NCBI GenBank assembly: GCA_028713555.1
Contig: JAQTOA010000001.1
Span: forward strand, 227,990-291,989
Direction: 5' to 3'
Length of the DNA: 64,000 bases
DNA from: Sterolibacterium sp.
GTDB taxonomy: Bacteria; Pseudomonadota; Gammaproteobacteria; Burkholderiales; Rhodocyclaceae
Made by a program: the position numbers and the translations under genes. Shown in pieces: positions 8,974 to 18,620 of the stretch (position 1 is its first letter; every line of letters begins with the position of its first letter). The notes beneath the pieces were generated by a model that was not told where the DNA came from, searched no databases, and was given only the letters and a program-made list of their open reading frames with translations.

Positions 8974-9129
8974 TGGGGAGAATCGTCTCGTTGCGTGAGT
9001 TGGTCGGCAAGTGGATGCCGGACATCCTGACCATGTGAGCGCCGGGCTGAAATTGACGCACTTCCTCTGCGAACCTGAGCATCCCGCCGAGGCGTAATAA
9101 CATTGATTGCAACTATGGAAGGAAGATCT

Positions 9130-10548
9130 ATGAACTCGGACAAACAGGCTTCGGAAGCCGCTTCCGATCTGCAACGGGTGTTTGCCTTGCAGCGTGCGGC
9201 GCATTTGGCTGATCCCTACCCGAGCGAGGCGGTGCGCAGGGACAGGCTGGAGCGTCTACTGGCGATGATCAAGGACAACAGCGCCGCCATCGAAGATACG
9301 ATTTGCGCTGACTATGGCCACCGCTCGAAGGACGAGACCATGGGTTTCGAAATCCTCAACTGCGTGCTGGATGTGCGCCATACCCTCAAGCTTTTTCCCA
9401 AGTGGATGAAAACTGAACGGCGACCGGTTGCGCTCACCAGCTTTCCGGGGCGGGCGGAAATCGTCAAGCAGCCTCTGGGCGTCGTCGGCGTCGTGGTGCC
9501 CTGGAACTATCCGCTGTTCCTGGCCATAACGCCCATCTCCGCTGCGCTGGCGGCGGGGAATCGCGTCATGGTGAAGATGTCGGCCGATACCCCAAGCTTC
9601 AGCGCGCTGTTCGCCGAGATGGTGGCGCGGACCTTCAAACCCGAGGAAATGTCCGCGGTCACAGGAGGCGGGCGCGCGTTCACTTCGCTACCATTCGACC
9701 ATATCCTTTACACCGGATCGTCGGCCACCGGCAAACAGGTGATGCAGCAGGCGTCAGCCAATCTGACGCCAGTGACGCTGGAACTCGGCGGCAAGTCGCC
9801 TACCATCATCGCCGACGATGCCTCGCTCGAATACGCGGTCAAGCATATCCTTTTCGGCAAGCTGGTGAACTCCGGACAGACTTGCATTGCTCCAGACTAC
9901 GTGATGGTTCCAAGAAAGCTGGAGAAGGACTTCCTGGCCATGGCCAAGCAAGTGGTGGAGAATTTTTATCCCACCCTACAGGACAATCCGGACTATTCCT
10001 GCGTGGTTAACGACAAACAGGCACAACGGCTGCGGCGCTATATTGCCGATGCCAAGGAACAGGGCGCCGAGATTTTCCCGCTGCACAGTGAAACCATTCC
10101 GGAGAGCAGTCGCAAATTTACCCCGCTGGCCATCACCAAGGTCAAGGACAGCATGTTGGTGGTACAGGAAGAGATCTTCGGCCCCTTGCTTCCGGTTATT
10201 GTCTATGATCACTTCGACGAGGTGATCGATTACATCAATGCGCGTCCGCGTCCGCTGGCGCTCTACCTATTCACCAACGACAGCGAACGTCAGGAAAAGG
10301 TGCTGCGTCATACCACCTCGGGCGGAGCCGTGATCAACGACGTGATGCTGCAAGTACTGCAGAACGACTTGCCCTTCGGCGGTGTCGGACAAAGCGGCAT
10401 GGGCCATTATCACGGCAAGGAAGGATTCGACACCTTCAGCAAGCTCAAGGGGGTTTTTCGCCAGAGCCGCATCAACGGCGCTTCTCTGGCGTTTCCGCCA
10501 AGAACCAATGGACGCTTGCGGCGCATGGCTGAATTTCTCATACGCTAA
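9130..10548 (+). CDS. Aldehyde dehydrogenase, coniferyl-aldehyde dehydrogenase-like
   Basis: A 472-residue ALDH. Catalytic Cys252 is in SGQTCIAPDY and Glu218 in ELGGKSP; PWNYP and the TGSSATG cofactor motif are present. The short N-terminus and the APDY after the Cys are typical of the CalB/class-3 (fatty or aromatic aldehyde) branch. ATG 9130 is chosen because GGAAGG lies just upstream; an in-frame TTG at 9103 gives nine more residues without support. It oxidises an aldehyde to the acid, which would feed the acyl-CoA synthetase of the same cluster. Confidence 0.9.
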   Translation: MNSDKQASEAASDLQRVFALQRAAHLADPYPSEAVRRDRLERLLAMIKDNSAAIEDTICADYGHRSKDETMGFEILNCVLDVRHTLKLFPKWMKTERRPVALTSFPGRAEIVKQPLGVVGVVVPWNYPLFLAITPISAALAAGNRVMVKMSADTPSFSALFAEMVARTFKPEEMSAVTGGGRAFTSLPFDHILYTGSSATGKQVMQQASANLTPVTLELGGKSPTIIADDASLEYAVKHILFGKLVNSGQTCIAPDYVMVPRKLEKDFLAMAKQVVENFYPTLQDNPDYSCVVNDKQAQRLRRYIADAKEQGAEIFPLHSETIPESSRKFTPLAITKVKDSMLVVQEEIFGPLLPVIVYDHFDEVIDYINARPRPLALYLFTNDSERQEKVLRHTTSGGAVINDVMLQVLQNDLPFGGVGQSGMGHYHGKEGFDTFSKLKGVFRQSRINGASLAFPPRTNGRLRRMAEFLIR

Positions 10549-10573
10549 CGCAAGACTCAGGAGAAGAAGAAAT

Positions 10574-11782
10574 ATGGAAAACGCTTATATCTACGATCAT
10601 GTGCGCACCCCGCGGGGGAAAGGCCGGCCGGATGGCGCCTTACATGAAATCACGCCGATCCAGTTGGCGGCGCAAACACTTACCGCCGTGCGCGAGCGCA
10701 ACAACCTCGACACTGCGCTAATCGACGACGTGATCCTGGGCTGTGTGACCCCGGTGGGCGAACAGGGGGCTGATATTGCCAAGGTCGCCGCCGTCGTCGC
10801 CGATTATGCGCAGTCTGTTCCCGGCATACAGCTCAACCGCTTTTGCGCCTCGGGACTGGAGGCGGTTAACCTGGCGGCGGCCCAGATTGCTGCCGGTCAG
10901 GTTGATGCCGTAGTCGCCGGTGGGGTTGACTCGATGTCGCGCGCTTTGCCGCTGTCGGACGGCGGCGCCTGGCACAACGATCCGCAGGTGATCTGGAAGA
11001 CCTACTTTGAACCGACCGGCGTTGCCGCCGACCTGCTCGCTACGCTGGATGGCCATTCCCGGATAGATGTGGACGCCTATGCGGTCGAGAGCCAACGGCG
11101 CACCGCGGAAGCTTGGACCAAGGGCTATTTTGCCAAGTCGATCCTGCCGGTAAAGGACATCCTCGGCCAGGTAGTGCTGGCGCGCGACGAACATCCGCGT
11201 CCCGGGGCGACGATCGAGAGCCTGGCTGAACTCAAGTTGGCCTTCGACGTGATCGGTGAACAAGGTGGCTTCGATGCCGTGGCTTTGCAACGCTATCCGA
11301 CCCTGGAGGCGATACGCCACGTGCATACCGGCGGCAATTCCAGCGGCATCGTCGATGGCGCCGCGGCGATTCTGGTCGGCAACGCCGAATTCGGCAAACG
11401 CGCCGGACTCAAACCCCGCGCCAGGGTCAGAGCCTTCGCGGCGATCGGCAGCGAGCCGGCGGTGATGCTCACTGGGCCGGCCCTGGTCACGGAGAAGCTG
11501 CTCAAGCGTGCCGGCATGAGCATCAAGGATATCGACTTGTTCGAGATCAACGAGGCTTTCGCCTCGGTCGTGCTGAGCTATATGTCGGCTCTCGATATTC
11601 CGCACGAGCGCGTCAATGTCAATGGCGGTGCCATTGCCATGGGCCATCCGCTTGGTGCCACCGGAGCGATGCTGCTGGGCACCGTGCTTGACGAACTCGA
11701 GCGGCGCAATCTTAATACGGCGCTGATCACCCTATGTGCTGCGGTCGGCATGGCCACGGCGACGATTATCGAACGGGTTTGA
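10574..11782 (+). CDS. Acetyl-CoA C-acyltransferase (thiolase) with an altered C-terminal loop
   Basis: A 402-residue thiolase paralogous to the one at 1364-2569. Nucleophile Cys91 (RFCASG), NEAFA and His358 (GHPLGATG) are intact. Cys388 is retained, but the following glycine loop reads CAAVGMA instead of CxGGGxG, so the oxyanion and turn geometry beside the second catalytic Cys may differ. ATG 10574 follows an AGGAGAAGAAG site; the frame stays open upstream into the ALDH gene but in a shadow. The neighbour is a FadJ fusion 52 bp downstream. It probably performs the thiolysis step for a particular substrate; loss of thiolysis activity is possible. Confidence 0.9.
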   Translation: MENAYIYDHVRTPRGKGRPDGALHEITPIQLAAQTLTAVRERNNLDTALIDDVILGCVTPVGEQGADIAKVAAVVADYAQSVPGIQLNRFCASGLEAVNLAAAQIAAGQVDAVVAGGVDSMSRALPLSDGGAWHNDPQVIWKTYFEPTGVAADLLATLDGHSRIDVDAYAVESQRRTAEAWTKGYFAKSILPVKDILGQVVLARDEHPRPGATIESLAELKLAFDVIGEQGGFDAVALQRYPTLEAIRHVHTGGNSSGIVDGAAAILVGNAEFGKRAGLKPRARVRAFAAIGSEPAVMLTGPALVTEKLLKRAGMSIKDIDLFEINEAFASVVLSYMSALDIPHERVNVNGGAIAMGHPLGATGAMLLGTVLDELERRNLNTALITLCAAVGMATATIIERV

Positions 11783-11834
11783 ATCGGGCGGCCAATGTGT
11801 GCCGCGCAGAAATAATTAGGAGCCTAGAAGAAAC

Positions 11835-13997
11835 ATGCAAACACTGAAATTCGAAGTGGACACCGATGGTATCGCGCTGCTTACCATCGATCTCCCTGGT
11901 CGCTCGATGAATGTGCTGACGCCGGAACTTGATGATGACCTGATGGAAGCCGTTGAACGCGTCGCCAGCGACGAGAAGATCAAGGGGGCGATCCTAACCT
12001 CGGCCAAGCCAGGATCTTTCCTCGCCGGCGCCGATATCAAGTTCATGCTCGAACTTTTCGACAACGGGGTAAGCGCCGTCGAGGCCGCCAAACTAAGCGA
12101 GCCATTGTTCAAGCTGCTGCGGCGCATAGAAACCTGCGGCAAACCGTTCGCCGCGGCGATAAACGGCTTGGCCCTGGGCGGCGGCATGGAACTGGCCCTC
12201 GGCTGTCATTACCGTGTGCTGGCAGACAATCCGAAGGCCGTGATCGGTTTTCCGGAAGTCGGCCTGGGTATCCTCCCCGGCGGCGGCGGGACGCAACGTT
12301 TGCCACGCTTGATCGGCATTGAGAAAGCACTCCCCTTGCTGCTTACCGGCCGCCAGGTCAAGCCGGAAGAGGCGCTCAAGCTGGGCATCGTCAACGCGCT
12401 GGCAAAGGCCGAGGATGTAGTGGCCAAGGCGCGCGAGTGGCTGCTCGGAAAGCCCACTGCGGTGCAACCCTGGGACGTCAAGGGCTTTCGAGTACCGGGC
12501 GGCGCCGGTCCGATGGCGCCGCATGCGCCGCGCAGCTTCACTGCCGGAGCCACCATCCTGGCGCAGCAGACCCAGCGCAACAACCGCGCACCGCTGGCGA
12601 TCATGTCCGCCGTCTATGAGGGGACGCAAGTGCCGATCGAAACCGGTTTGCGCCTCGAGGCCAAATACTTTGGCACGCTGCTGTCCGGACCGGTGGCGCG
12701 CAACCTGATGCGCACCATGTTCGTAAACAAGGGCAAAGCCGACAAGCTGGCAAATCGGCCGGCCGATGTGCCCAAACTCAAGGTGAACAAGCTCGGCATC
12801 CTGGGTGCCGGGATGATGGGCGCGGGTATCGCCTATGTTGCGGCTGAAGCCGGTATGCAGGTGGTGCTGCTCGACGCCAAGCAGGAATTGGCGGAGAAGG
12901 GCAAACAGTACTCGGTTCGTCTGCTCGAAAAGAGCCTTTCCCGCGGCAAGACGACACAAGAAAAAGTGGCTGCGCTGCTGTCCCGGATCAAGCCGACCAC
13001 TGACTACGCCGACCTGGCCGGTTGCGACTATCTGGTCGAGGCGGTGTTCGAGGACCGCGGCATCAAGGCGGACGTGACGCGCAAGGCCGCAGCGGCGATT
13101 CCCGCAACCACGGTGTTTGGCAGCAATACCTCAACCCTGCCGATTACCGGCCTGGCCGAGGCTTTCCCGCGCCAGGAGGATTTTATCGGCGTGCATTTCT
13201 TCTCGCCGGTGGAGCGTATGCCCCTGATCGAGATCATCATGGGCCAGAAGACCTCCCAGGCGGCTCTGGCCAAGACCCTGGACTTCGTCCAGCAGTTGCG
13301 CAAGACCCCCATCGTGGTCAAGGACAGCCGCGGCTTCTTTACCAGCCGTGTGTTCGGCACCTTCGTCAAAGAGGGGATGGCGATGTTGCAGCAGGGTGTT
13401 CTGCCTGCGCTCATTGAAAACGGCGCTCGCCAGGCCAGCATGCCGGTAGGGCCTCTAACGGTTTCCGACGAGGTTTCGCTGGAAATCATGCTGCACGTGT
13501 ACGACCAGTCGGTTGCAGATGGCGCGCCGCCGAAGTACGAGCCGGAACTGTCGATCAATCTGATCAAAAAGATGACCGGGCAACTCGGGCGCAAAGGCAG
13601 GGCGGGCGGCGCCGGTTTCTACGAGTACCCGCAGGGGGGCAAGAAATTCCTCTGGCCGGGCTTGGCCGAACATTTCCCGCCCAGCAAAGAGCAACCGGAC
13701 GTCGAAGAGGTCAAGAAGCGCTTCCTCTGCATCCAGGCTCTCGAAGCGGCGCGCTGCTTCGAGGAGGGGGTGATCACGAATCCCGCCGACGCCGATATTG
13801 GCTCGATTCTAGGTATAGGTTACCCGAGTTGGACCGGTGGCACGCTTTCCTACATCGAGACTGTGGGCATCCAGAGCTTTGTTGCCGAGTGCGACCGCCT
13901 GGCGAATCTGTATGGAGAGCGCTACCGACCGTCTGCATGGCTCAAGGAGCGGGCCCAGCGCAATCAGGCTTTCCACCCGCGCATGTCGGAAGCGTGA
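11835..13997 (+). CDS. FadJ-type enoyl-CoA hydratase / 3-hydroxyacyl-CoA dehydrogenase fusion
   Basis: A full-length 720-residue bifunctional enzyme. The crotonase domain (about 1-300) keeps both hydratase glutamate motifs, LGGGMEL and FPEVGLG. The dehydrogenase domain starts with GAGMMGAG near residue 322 and has the HFFSPVERMP motif, whose His is catalytic, plus the C-terminal helical domain. It converts trans-2-enoyl-CoA to 3-ketoacyl-CoA with NAD. It is a paralog of the partial gene at 1-1329, and both have a thiolase partner, so the genome carries at least two thiolase/FadJ pairs here. Last gene of the plus-strand beta-oxidation series. Confidence 0.94.
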   Translation: MQTLKFEVDTDGIALLTIDLPGRSMNVLTPELDDDLMEAVERVASDEKIKGAILTSAKPGSFLAGADIKFMLELFDNGVSAVEAAKLSEPLFKLLRRIETCGKPFAAAINGLALGGGMELALGCHYRVLADNPKAVIGFPEVGLGILPGGGGTQRLPRLIGIEKALPLLLTGRQVKPEEALKLGIVNALAKAEDVVAKAREWLLGKPTAVQPWDVKGFRVPGGAGPMAPHAPRSFTAGATILAQQTQRNNRAPLAIMSAVYEGTQVPIETGLRLEAKYFGTLLSGPVARNLMRTMFVNKGKADKLANRPADVPKLKVNKLGILGAGMMGAGIAYVAAEAGMQVVLLDAKQELAEKGKQYSVRLLEKSLSRGKTTQEKVAALLSRIKPTTDYADLAGCDYLVEAVFEDRGIKADVTRKAAAAIPATTVFGSNTSTLPITGLAEAFPRQEDFIGVHFFSPVERMPLIEIIMGQKTSQAALAKTLDFVQQLRKTPIVVKDSRGFFTSRVFGTFVKEGMAMLQQGVLPALIENGARQASMPVGPLTVSDEVSLEIMLHVYDQSVADGAPPKYEPELSINLIKKMTGQLGRKGRAGGAGFYEYPQGGKKFLWPGLAEHFPPSKEQPDVEEVKKRFLCIQALEAARCFEEGVITNPADADIGSILGIGYPSWTGGTLSYIETVGIQSFVAECDRLANLYGERYRPSAWLKERAQRNQAFHPRMSEA

Positions 13998-14023
13998 GCC
14001 CGTCCGGGTTCGCGCTGACACCC

Positions 14024-14179
14024 ATGCCGGTTTTGCCAGAAAGTGCAGCAGAAACTGTAACAGTTATTGGCAGTTTGTGTCTTACCCTGCTTGCCGCCTT
14101 GATATATATTTCTGCTCGTTGGTTCGAGGGAATCATGGCTCGCAAAGTCGATGTGAGAAAATCCACGAGCCGGGCATGA
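14024..14179 (+). CDS. Possible 51-residue one-helix membrane peptide
   Basis: In the 265-bp space between FadJ and the CrtI-like gene, ATG 14024 opens a 51-residue frame with one strongly hydrophobic segment (residues 12-32, VTVIGSLCLTLLAALIYIS) followed by a basic tail rich in Arg and Lys. The hydrophobic-then-basic pattern looks like a real membrane peptide. There is no good ribosome binding site, and the same frame stays open upstream in the FadJ shadow. I do not recognise a family. It may be spurious. Confidence 0.25.
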   Translation: MPVLPESAAETVTVIGSLCLTLLAALIYISARWFEGIMARKVDVRKSTSRA

Positions 14180-14262
14180 AGCGGGTTGGTACAGGGGTGT
14201 TTGCAGACAAAACATCGAGTTTTCATGGCTGGTTCGGAAGACATCAGGAGATATAAAGAAAA

Positions 14263-15966
14263 ATGGCAAGTCCGAAAAAAGATTACGACGTAATTTTGGT
14301 CGGCGGGGGAATAAATGGCTTGACCACCGCTGCTTACTTACAGAAAGCCGGCCTTAGCGTTGCGGTTTTCGAACGACGGGATGAGTCAGGCACTTTCTGT
14401 GCAACCGAGGAAGTCTTGCATCCGGGCGTCAAGATGAATCTGCATGCCTCTATGCTCCTTCCCCACTGGGCTCCGGCGTTTGTTGACCTTGAGCTTGAAA
14501 AGTTTGGGCTCGAGCTGTGCGCGCCGCCCGGATCGGATTATTGGTATTTCCTGCCCTTCCTGGACGGCAATGCCGCGCTGTTTGCGTCGCATAACGCGAA
14601 AAAAACCTATGAAATGTGGCAGAGGCTTTCCCCAAAGGATGCCGAAACCTACCGGAAAATCATAAATTTCTTCGGACCCAGGCTTCCCGGTTTATTGCAA
14701 CATCTGCTGTACTCGAAACATACCGACGAAAGTTTCCTGGCCCTCTTGGCGGATTTTGAAAACCTTCCCATATTTCCCAAGGATTGGCTGTGGATGACGG
14801 GGCCGGAACTTCTCGATTGCTTGTTCGAGAACGAACAGATCAAGTTGGGGGTCCTCAGCGCCGCCGCCATGGGCGGGGTCGAAACGATCAACAGCCGGCT
14901 CTCGGGGCCGATGAACGTACTTCTGTCCCTGTCGATATTTACGGTCGATGGGGCTTATACAGCGAGAGGCGGCAGCCACGACCTTACCCACTCCCTGGTC
15001 CGCTGCTTTGTTCACTACGGCGGCAAGATTTTCTACAACTGCCCGGTCGAAAAAGTCATTATTGAAAACAACCAGGCAAAGGGTGTGGTTCTTTCCAAGC
15101 TGGCCTGCTACCCAGAGGCTGAGTTTAAGGCTAGCAAGGGGGTGATCAGCGACCTGAGCGCCAAGCCCACTTTCTTCGGATTGGTCGGCGAAGAGCATTT
15201 GTCGGCATCCGCAAGAGTGGCTCTCAAGCGGTTTGATTACCGGGGAGCAAGCCTGTTTACCAACTATTACGTGATGAGCGAGCGCCCCAATTTCGCCTGT
15301 TCGGCGAAGTTTCCGGAGGTCAACAACATTTTTGAGTTTAACTTCGGCGCGGAGACTATGGTTGAGGCCTCCAGGCTGTTGGACAGTGTCCTGGTGCGGG
15401 ATCTGCCGCCGGATCCGCCAGTGGCTTGGGGAGGCTGTTTCAATTTCTGCATCGCCGATCCAACCCAGGCGCCTCCGGGACAGTACACTCTTCTGGTCTG
15501 GACGATTGTGCCTTACGAGATAAGGCCGCTGGGAGGCCAGGAGAAATGGGACGACCTGAGGGAATCGTATGCAGACAAGGTCGAGGAAGTGTTCGTGCAG
15601 TACCTGCCCAACCTGAAGACCGCCAAGTTGGCTCGCTATGTCAATACGCCACACGATTATGTGCGGAGAAACCCGCATTGCGGCGGCAATATGCATCCGA
15701 GCGGTTCTACCAACGAGAACCAGTTCTGGAGCTGGAAACCTTTTGCGGGTTGTGGTGCGCCGAAAACACCGATCGACAATTTGTACATATGCCAATCGAC
15801 GGATCAAGGTAACTATACCTGGTTGGGTGCCAGCTATGTGGCAGCCTGTGAACTCATCGGCGATCTTGGTATCGCGCGCCCCGATTGGTGGAAAGCCGTT
15901 GCACTTGATGGTGCCCAGGAACTATGGAGACGGAAAGGCATCACGCAGACATTCAGTATTGACTGA
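14263..15966 (+). CDS. CrtI/phytoene-desaturase-like FAD oxidoreductase (first of a pair)
   Basis: A 567-residue flavoprotein with the N-terminal dinucleotide-binding motif VGGGINGLT (residues 11-19), FERRDE at the end of the second strand, and a C-terminal FAD/substrate region with TPIDNLYIC. The COG1233 family includes carotenoid desaturases and isomerases but also many NAD(P)/FAD oxidoreductases of unknown substrate. An AGGAGAT site lies upstream of ATG 14263. A related but divergent copy follows after 38 bp. No phytoene synthase or other carotenoid gene is in the window, so carotenoid formation is not supported. The neighbouring beta-oxidation and ferredoxin genes hint at a lipid or terpenoid substrate (inference). 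Confidence 0.83.
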   Translation: MASPKKDYDVILVGGGINGLTTAAYLQKAGLSVAVFERRDESGTFCATEEVLHPGVKMNLHASMLLPHWAPAFVDLELEKFGLELCAPPGSDYWYFLPFLDGNAALFASHNAKKTYEMWQRLSPKDAETYRKIINFFGPRLPGLLQHLLYSKHTDESFLALLADFENLPIFPKDWLWMTGPELLDCLFENEQIKLGVLSAAAMGGVETINSRLSGPMNVLLSLSIFTVDGAYTARGGSHDLTHSLVRCFVHYGGKIFYNCPVEKVIIENNQAKGVVLSKLACYPEAEFKASKGVISDLSAKPTFFGLVGEEHLSASARVALKRFDYRGASLFTNYYVMSERPNFACSAKFPEVNNIFEFNFGAETMVEASRLLDSVLVRDLPPDPPVAWGGCFNFCIADPTQAPPGQYTLLVWTIVPYEIRPLGGQEKWDDLRESYADKVEEVFVQYLPNLKTAKLARYVNTPHDYVRRNPHCGGNMHPSGSTNENQFWSWKPFAGCGAPKTPIDNLYICQSTDQGNYTWLGASYVAACELIGDLGIARPDWWKAVALDGAQELWRRKGITQTFSID

Positions 15967-16004
15967 AAAAGACCAGACGAAACGTTAGACTCGCAGAGGA
16001 ATAC

Positions 16005-17666
16005 ATGGACAAAAACAAGCAATTTGACGTGGTCGTAATAGGCGCAGGCCACAATGGTCTCACCGCGGCGGCCTATCTAGCCAAGGCTGGTGCAAGCGTT
16101 CTCGTTGTCGAGCGTCGCCACGAGACAGGTGGCGGCCTCGTGACGGAGGAGTTTTCCGGATTTCGGTTCAATCTCCACGCCAATTACATGATGATGCTGG
16201 ACGCCGCGCCACCTTACACGGACCTCGGATTAGAGGCGGATGGCTGCGTTTACATGCGTCCGGAAGCCGCAGCGACGTTGCTGAAAAAGAATGGCGAGGC
16301 CCTGACGCTATATGGCGATGTCGAGAAGAGCGTTGAATCGATCAAGAAATTTTCGCCGAAGGATGCCGAAAGGTTCAGGGAAGTCTATATCGAGTACCAG
16401 CAACTAACAGACGAATACCTGATTCCATCGACATACGGTAGGCCGGTCGCGCCCGCAGTGTTGGCTGGCACTTACATGAAAACCGAGTTGGGAAAGAAAC
16501 TCCTCGAGTATTCCGATATGACGCCCAAGGAGATTTGCGCCACTTGGGGCTTCGAAACGCCGGCACTGAGCGCAATGATGCTCTACATGATTTGCATGTG
16601 GGGCATCGATCCGGAAGACTCGAACTCCAGTTACCTGGTTCCGCTCTACTTTAATCGTATGCTGAACGCCACACTGGTACGTGGCGGGTCTCACCGACTG
16701 TCATCCACCCTGCAAAAGGCCGGTATTCTTGCGGGCATGGAGGTGAAGGAGAATTATGAAGTCAAACGCATCGTCGTCGAAAACGGCGTCGCGATAGCGG
16801 TCGAAGTTGTTCCCACAGGCACGGAGGGTCCGGTTGAGAGGATCGAGGCGAAGTCGATTGTCACGTCCACCGACCCTACGACTACGTTCGGAGAGTTTAT
16901 CCCCGCTGAAGAGATGCAGCAGCGTTCCAAGGCATGTCTGAATACCGCGAAGAATTGGGAATGGGAACATAGCTCTCTCTTCCTGTGTCATCTTGCGCTG
17001 AGGAAGAAGCCCCGTTTCAAGGCCGAGGATTTTGATCCCGCAGTCGGAACGGCCTTGATCAAGATTTTTGGCTTGGAAACACCCGAGGAAGTTATTACTC
17101 ACTTGAAAGAGGTGATGGCGGGCCATAAGCTTCACGATGCCGGACATGTTACCTTCACCACCGAACTGGATCCCAATCAGGCCCCGAAGACCATCGAACC
17201 CGATGGGGCAGTTTGCCGGATCGAGGCGTGCGTACCCTATGCGCCGGAGATCGGAAACTGGGATCAGATCTCCGTGCAGTATGGCGACAGGCTCATCGCC
17301 AAACTTTCCGAATACCTGGCAGCGGATAGCGCGAAGATCGACGCCGCCAACACCATTCGCCGCTATGACTACACGCCGGTGTACATCGAAATGAAGTTCC
17401 CCCAGATGAAGCGCGGTTCCTTCAAGCACGGCGCCTACATCGTGACCCAGATGGGTTATTCGCGGCCCAACTTCCAGTGCTCTTCTTACAAGACGCCGAT
17501 TGGCAATTTGTATCTGTGTGGCGCGAGTACCTTCCCGGGCGGGATGATTACTTTTGGGCCCGGATACAACGCCGCCAAGGTGGTGGTCGAGGCTATGGGC
17601 CTTAATATGTGGTGGAAGGAGCCGGAGTCGGTTGTGGTGGCTCGTGAAAAGGGGTTACTGCTATGA
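16005..17666 (+). CDS. CrtI/phytoene-desaturase-like FAD oxidoreductase (second of a pair)
   Basis: A 553-residue paralog of the preceding gene. IGAGHNGLT binds the FAD pyrophosphate, VERRHETGG follows, and TPIGNLYLCG with FGPGYNAA closes the FAD site. Both copies share an NLHA motif after the first FAD segment (about residues 60-66), which suggests a common active-site architecture. AGAGGA precedes ATG 16005. Its TGA overlaps the ATG of the next small gene by four bases, so it is translationally coupled to the small membrane proteins. Two paired flavoproteins may form a heterodimer or act in sequence; this is inference. Confidence 0.83.
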   Translation: MDKNKQFDVVVIGAGHNGLTAAAYLAKAGASVLVVERRHETGGGLVTEEFSGFRFNLHANYMMMLDAAPPYTDLGLEADGCVYMRPEAAATLLKKNGEALTLYGDVEKSVESIKKFSPKDAERFREVYIEYQQLTDEYLIPSTYGRPVAPAVLAGTYMKTELGKKLLEYSDMTPKEICATWGFETPALSAMMLYMICMWGIDPEDSNSSYLVPLYFNRMLNATLVRGGSHRLSSTLQKAGILAGMEVKENYEVKRIVVENGVAIAVEVVPTGTEGPVERIEAKSIVTSTDPTTTFGEFIPAEEMQQRSKACLNTAKNWEWEHSSLFLCHLALRKKPRFKAEDFDPAVGTALIKIFGLETPEEVITHLKEVMAGHKLHDAGHVTFTTELDPNQAPKTIEPDGAVCRIEACVPYAPEIGNWDQISVQYGDRLIAKLSEYLAADSAKIDAANTIRRYDYTPVYIEMKFPQMKRGSFKHGAYIVTQMGYSRPNFQCSSYKTPIGNLYLCGASTFPGGMITFGPGYNAAKVVVEAMGLNMWWKEPESVVVAREKGLLL

Positions 17667-17983
17667 TCGTCTGGTCTAAAGGGCTTGGAAAGATGACGCT
17701 CGAGATGGAGCTGGAAGCGGCCAAACTGAGAGTCGACGACAAATATCTGGCTATGGACGGAACGATCGAATCGGTATGCTGGAATTACACGATTAGGCTC
17801 TACCCGAATGATTTGCGAGACTTCCTGATGCATCTGGCCAACCCGAAAACAGTTCGGTTTCTGGCTGAGCAGCAAAGGGGCGTATTGCTCCCCTTCGTCT
17901 TGAATCTGCTCGTTCTCATTCCGAAACTTTGCCTGAACCTTTTGATGGCAAGAGTATTTAATAAACAGGCTAGAAAGGATTGA
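17663..17983 (+). CDS. Small one-helix membrane protein, paralog of the next gene
   Basis: A 106-residue protein of unknown family. It starts with a WSKGLG motif (residues 4-9), has a soluble part ending in a RFLAEQ helix (about 65-70), and then a hydrophobic segment of about 20 residues (LLPFVLNLLVLIPKLCLNLL) close to the C-terminus, so it is probably anchored with its N-terminal domain outside the bilayer. It overlaps the upstream flavoprotein stop by ATGA. The next gene encodes a similar protein: same W-S-x-G-L-G start, a W-x-Y motif at the same place, FL before the helix. A partner or anchor for the CrtI-like pair is plausible. Confidence 0.7.
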   Translation: MIVWSKGLGKMTLEMELEAAKLRVDDKYLAMDGTIESVCWNYTIRLYPNDLRDFLMHLANPKTVRFLAEQQRGVLLPFVLNLLVLIPKLCLNLLMARVFNKQARKD

Positions 17984-17985
17984 CG

Positions 17986-18354
17986 ATGGAGTATTGGTCA
18001 GAAGGATTAGGCGAAGCAAATATGGTTTTGGGTCTTGGGCCGGCCGTTGTGAATCGAGGAGAAAATGCGGTCATCTTGACAGGCGTATGCGATGCCCCCG
18101 CCCCTTGGGAATACAAGGTCACGGTGATGTTCGAGGACTGGGCCGCCGTACTCCAGACCGCCACCAGCAAAGAAGCAGCCGACTTTCTTGTGCACTCTGT
18201 CCCGTTTGTAACGATTCTGGGGATGGGATGGTGGATGGTAAAGTTCGTTGTCATGTTGGCTTTTTTCCGGGGTGCAAAGGCAGTTGGTATGTTAGCCCCA
18301 GCTGCCACGGCGCCCTCCAAGACTCCTTTGGCCGAGTCGAAAAAAGTTTCCTAG
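17986..18354 (+). CDS. Small one-helix membrane protein, paralog of the previous gene
   Basis: A 122-residue protein with WSEGLG at residues 4-9, a W-x-Y motif near residue 45, ADFLVH before a hydrophobic C-terminal helix (about 75-97) and a short Ala/Pro/Lys-rich tail. GAAAGGA lies 6 bp before ATG 17986, only 2 bp after the stop of its paralog. An in-frame TTG two codons earlier is a weaker start. No known domain was recognised. The pattern matches the 106-residue protein just upstream along the whole length, so a tandem duplication followed by divergence is the simplest explanation. Confidence 0.72.
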   Translation: MEYWSEGLGEANMVLGLGPAVVNRGENAVILTGVCDAPAPWEYKVTVMFEDWAAVLQTATSKEAADFLVHSVPFVTILGMGWWMVKFVVMLAFFRGAKAVGMLAPAATAPSKTPLAESKKVS

Positions 18355-18620
18355 AGAGCAAATAGCGCTGATTATTTTTGCCGACGATTGCATTAACTGC
18401 GCAGCATGAGTTGAGTTGTCTGAAGAACGCGCTCGATGCGGGGGTTTGGGGAGAAGTTCGGGTTCATGCACAGCCCCGCTTAATTTGGAAGCGGACTGTG
18501 TGCGCGTGCGACAGGACTGCTATTCCTTGGGTGCATGGCATCGTTGCGGAGAATAGCGCCCGTTCTTCCACGCTGCCGTTTTCATGAGCAGTTCACCCAT
18601 TTAAGTGGAGAAATTGAGAA

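Noticed and set aside
14110..14150. A GGTTCGA stretch that recalls a tRNA T-loop
   Set aside because: No acceptor or anticodon stems can be drawn around it.
18378..18587. A 69-residue frame between the small membrane proteins and ferredoxin
   Set aside because: TTG start without a ribosome binding site and no recognisable pattern; the region is more likely promoter sequence.
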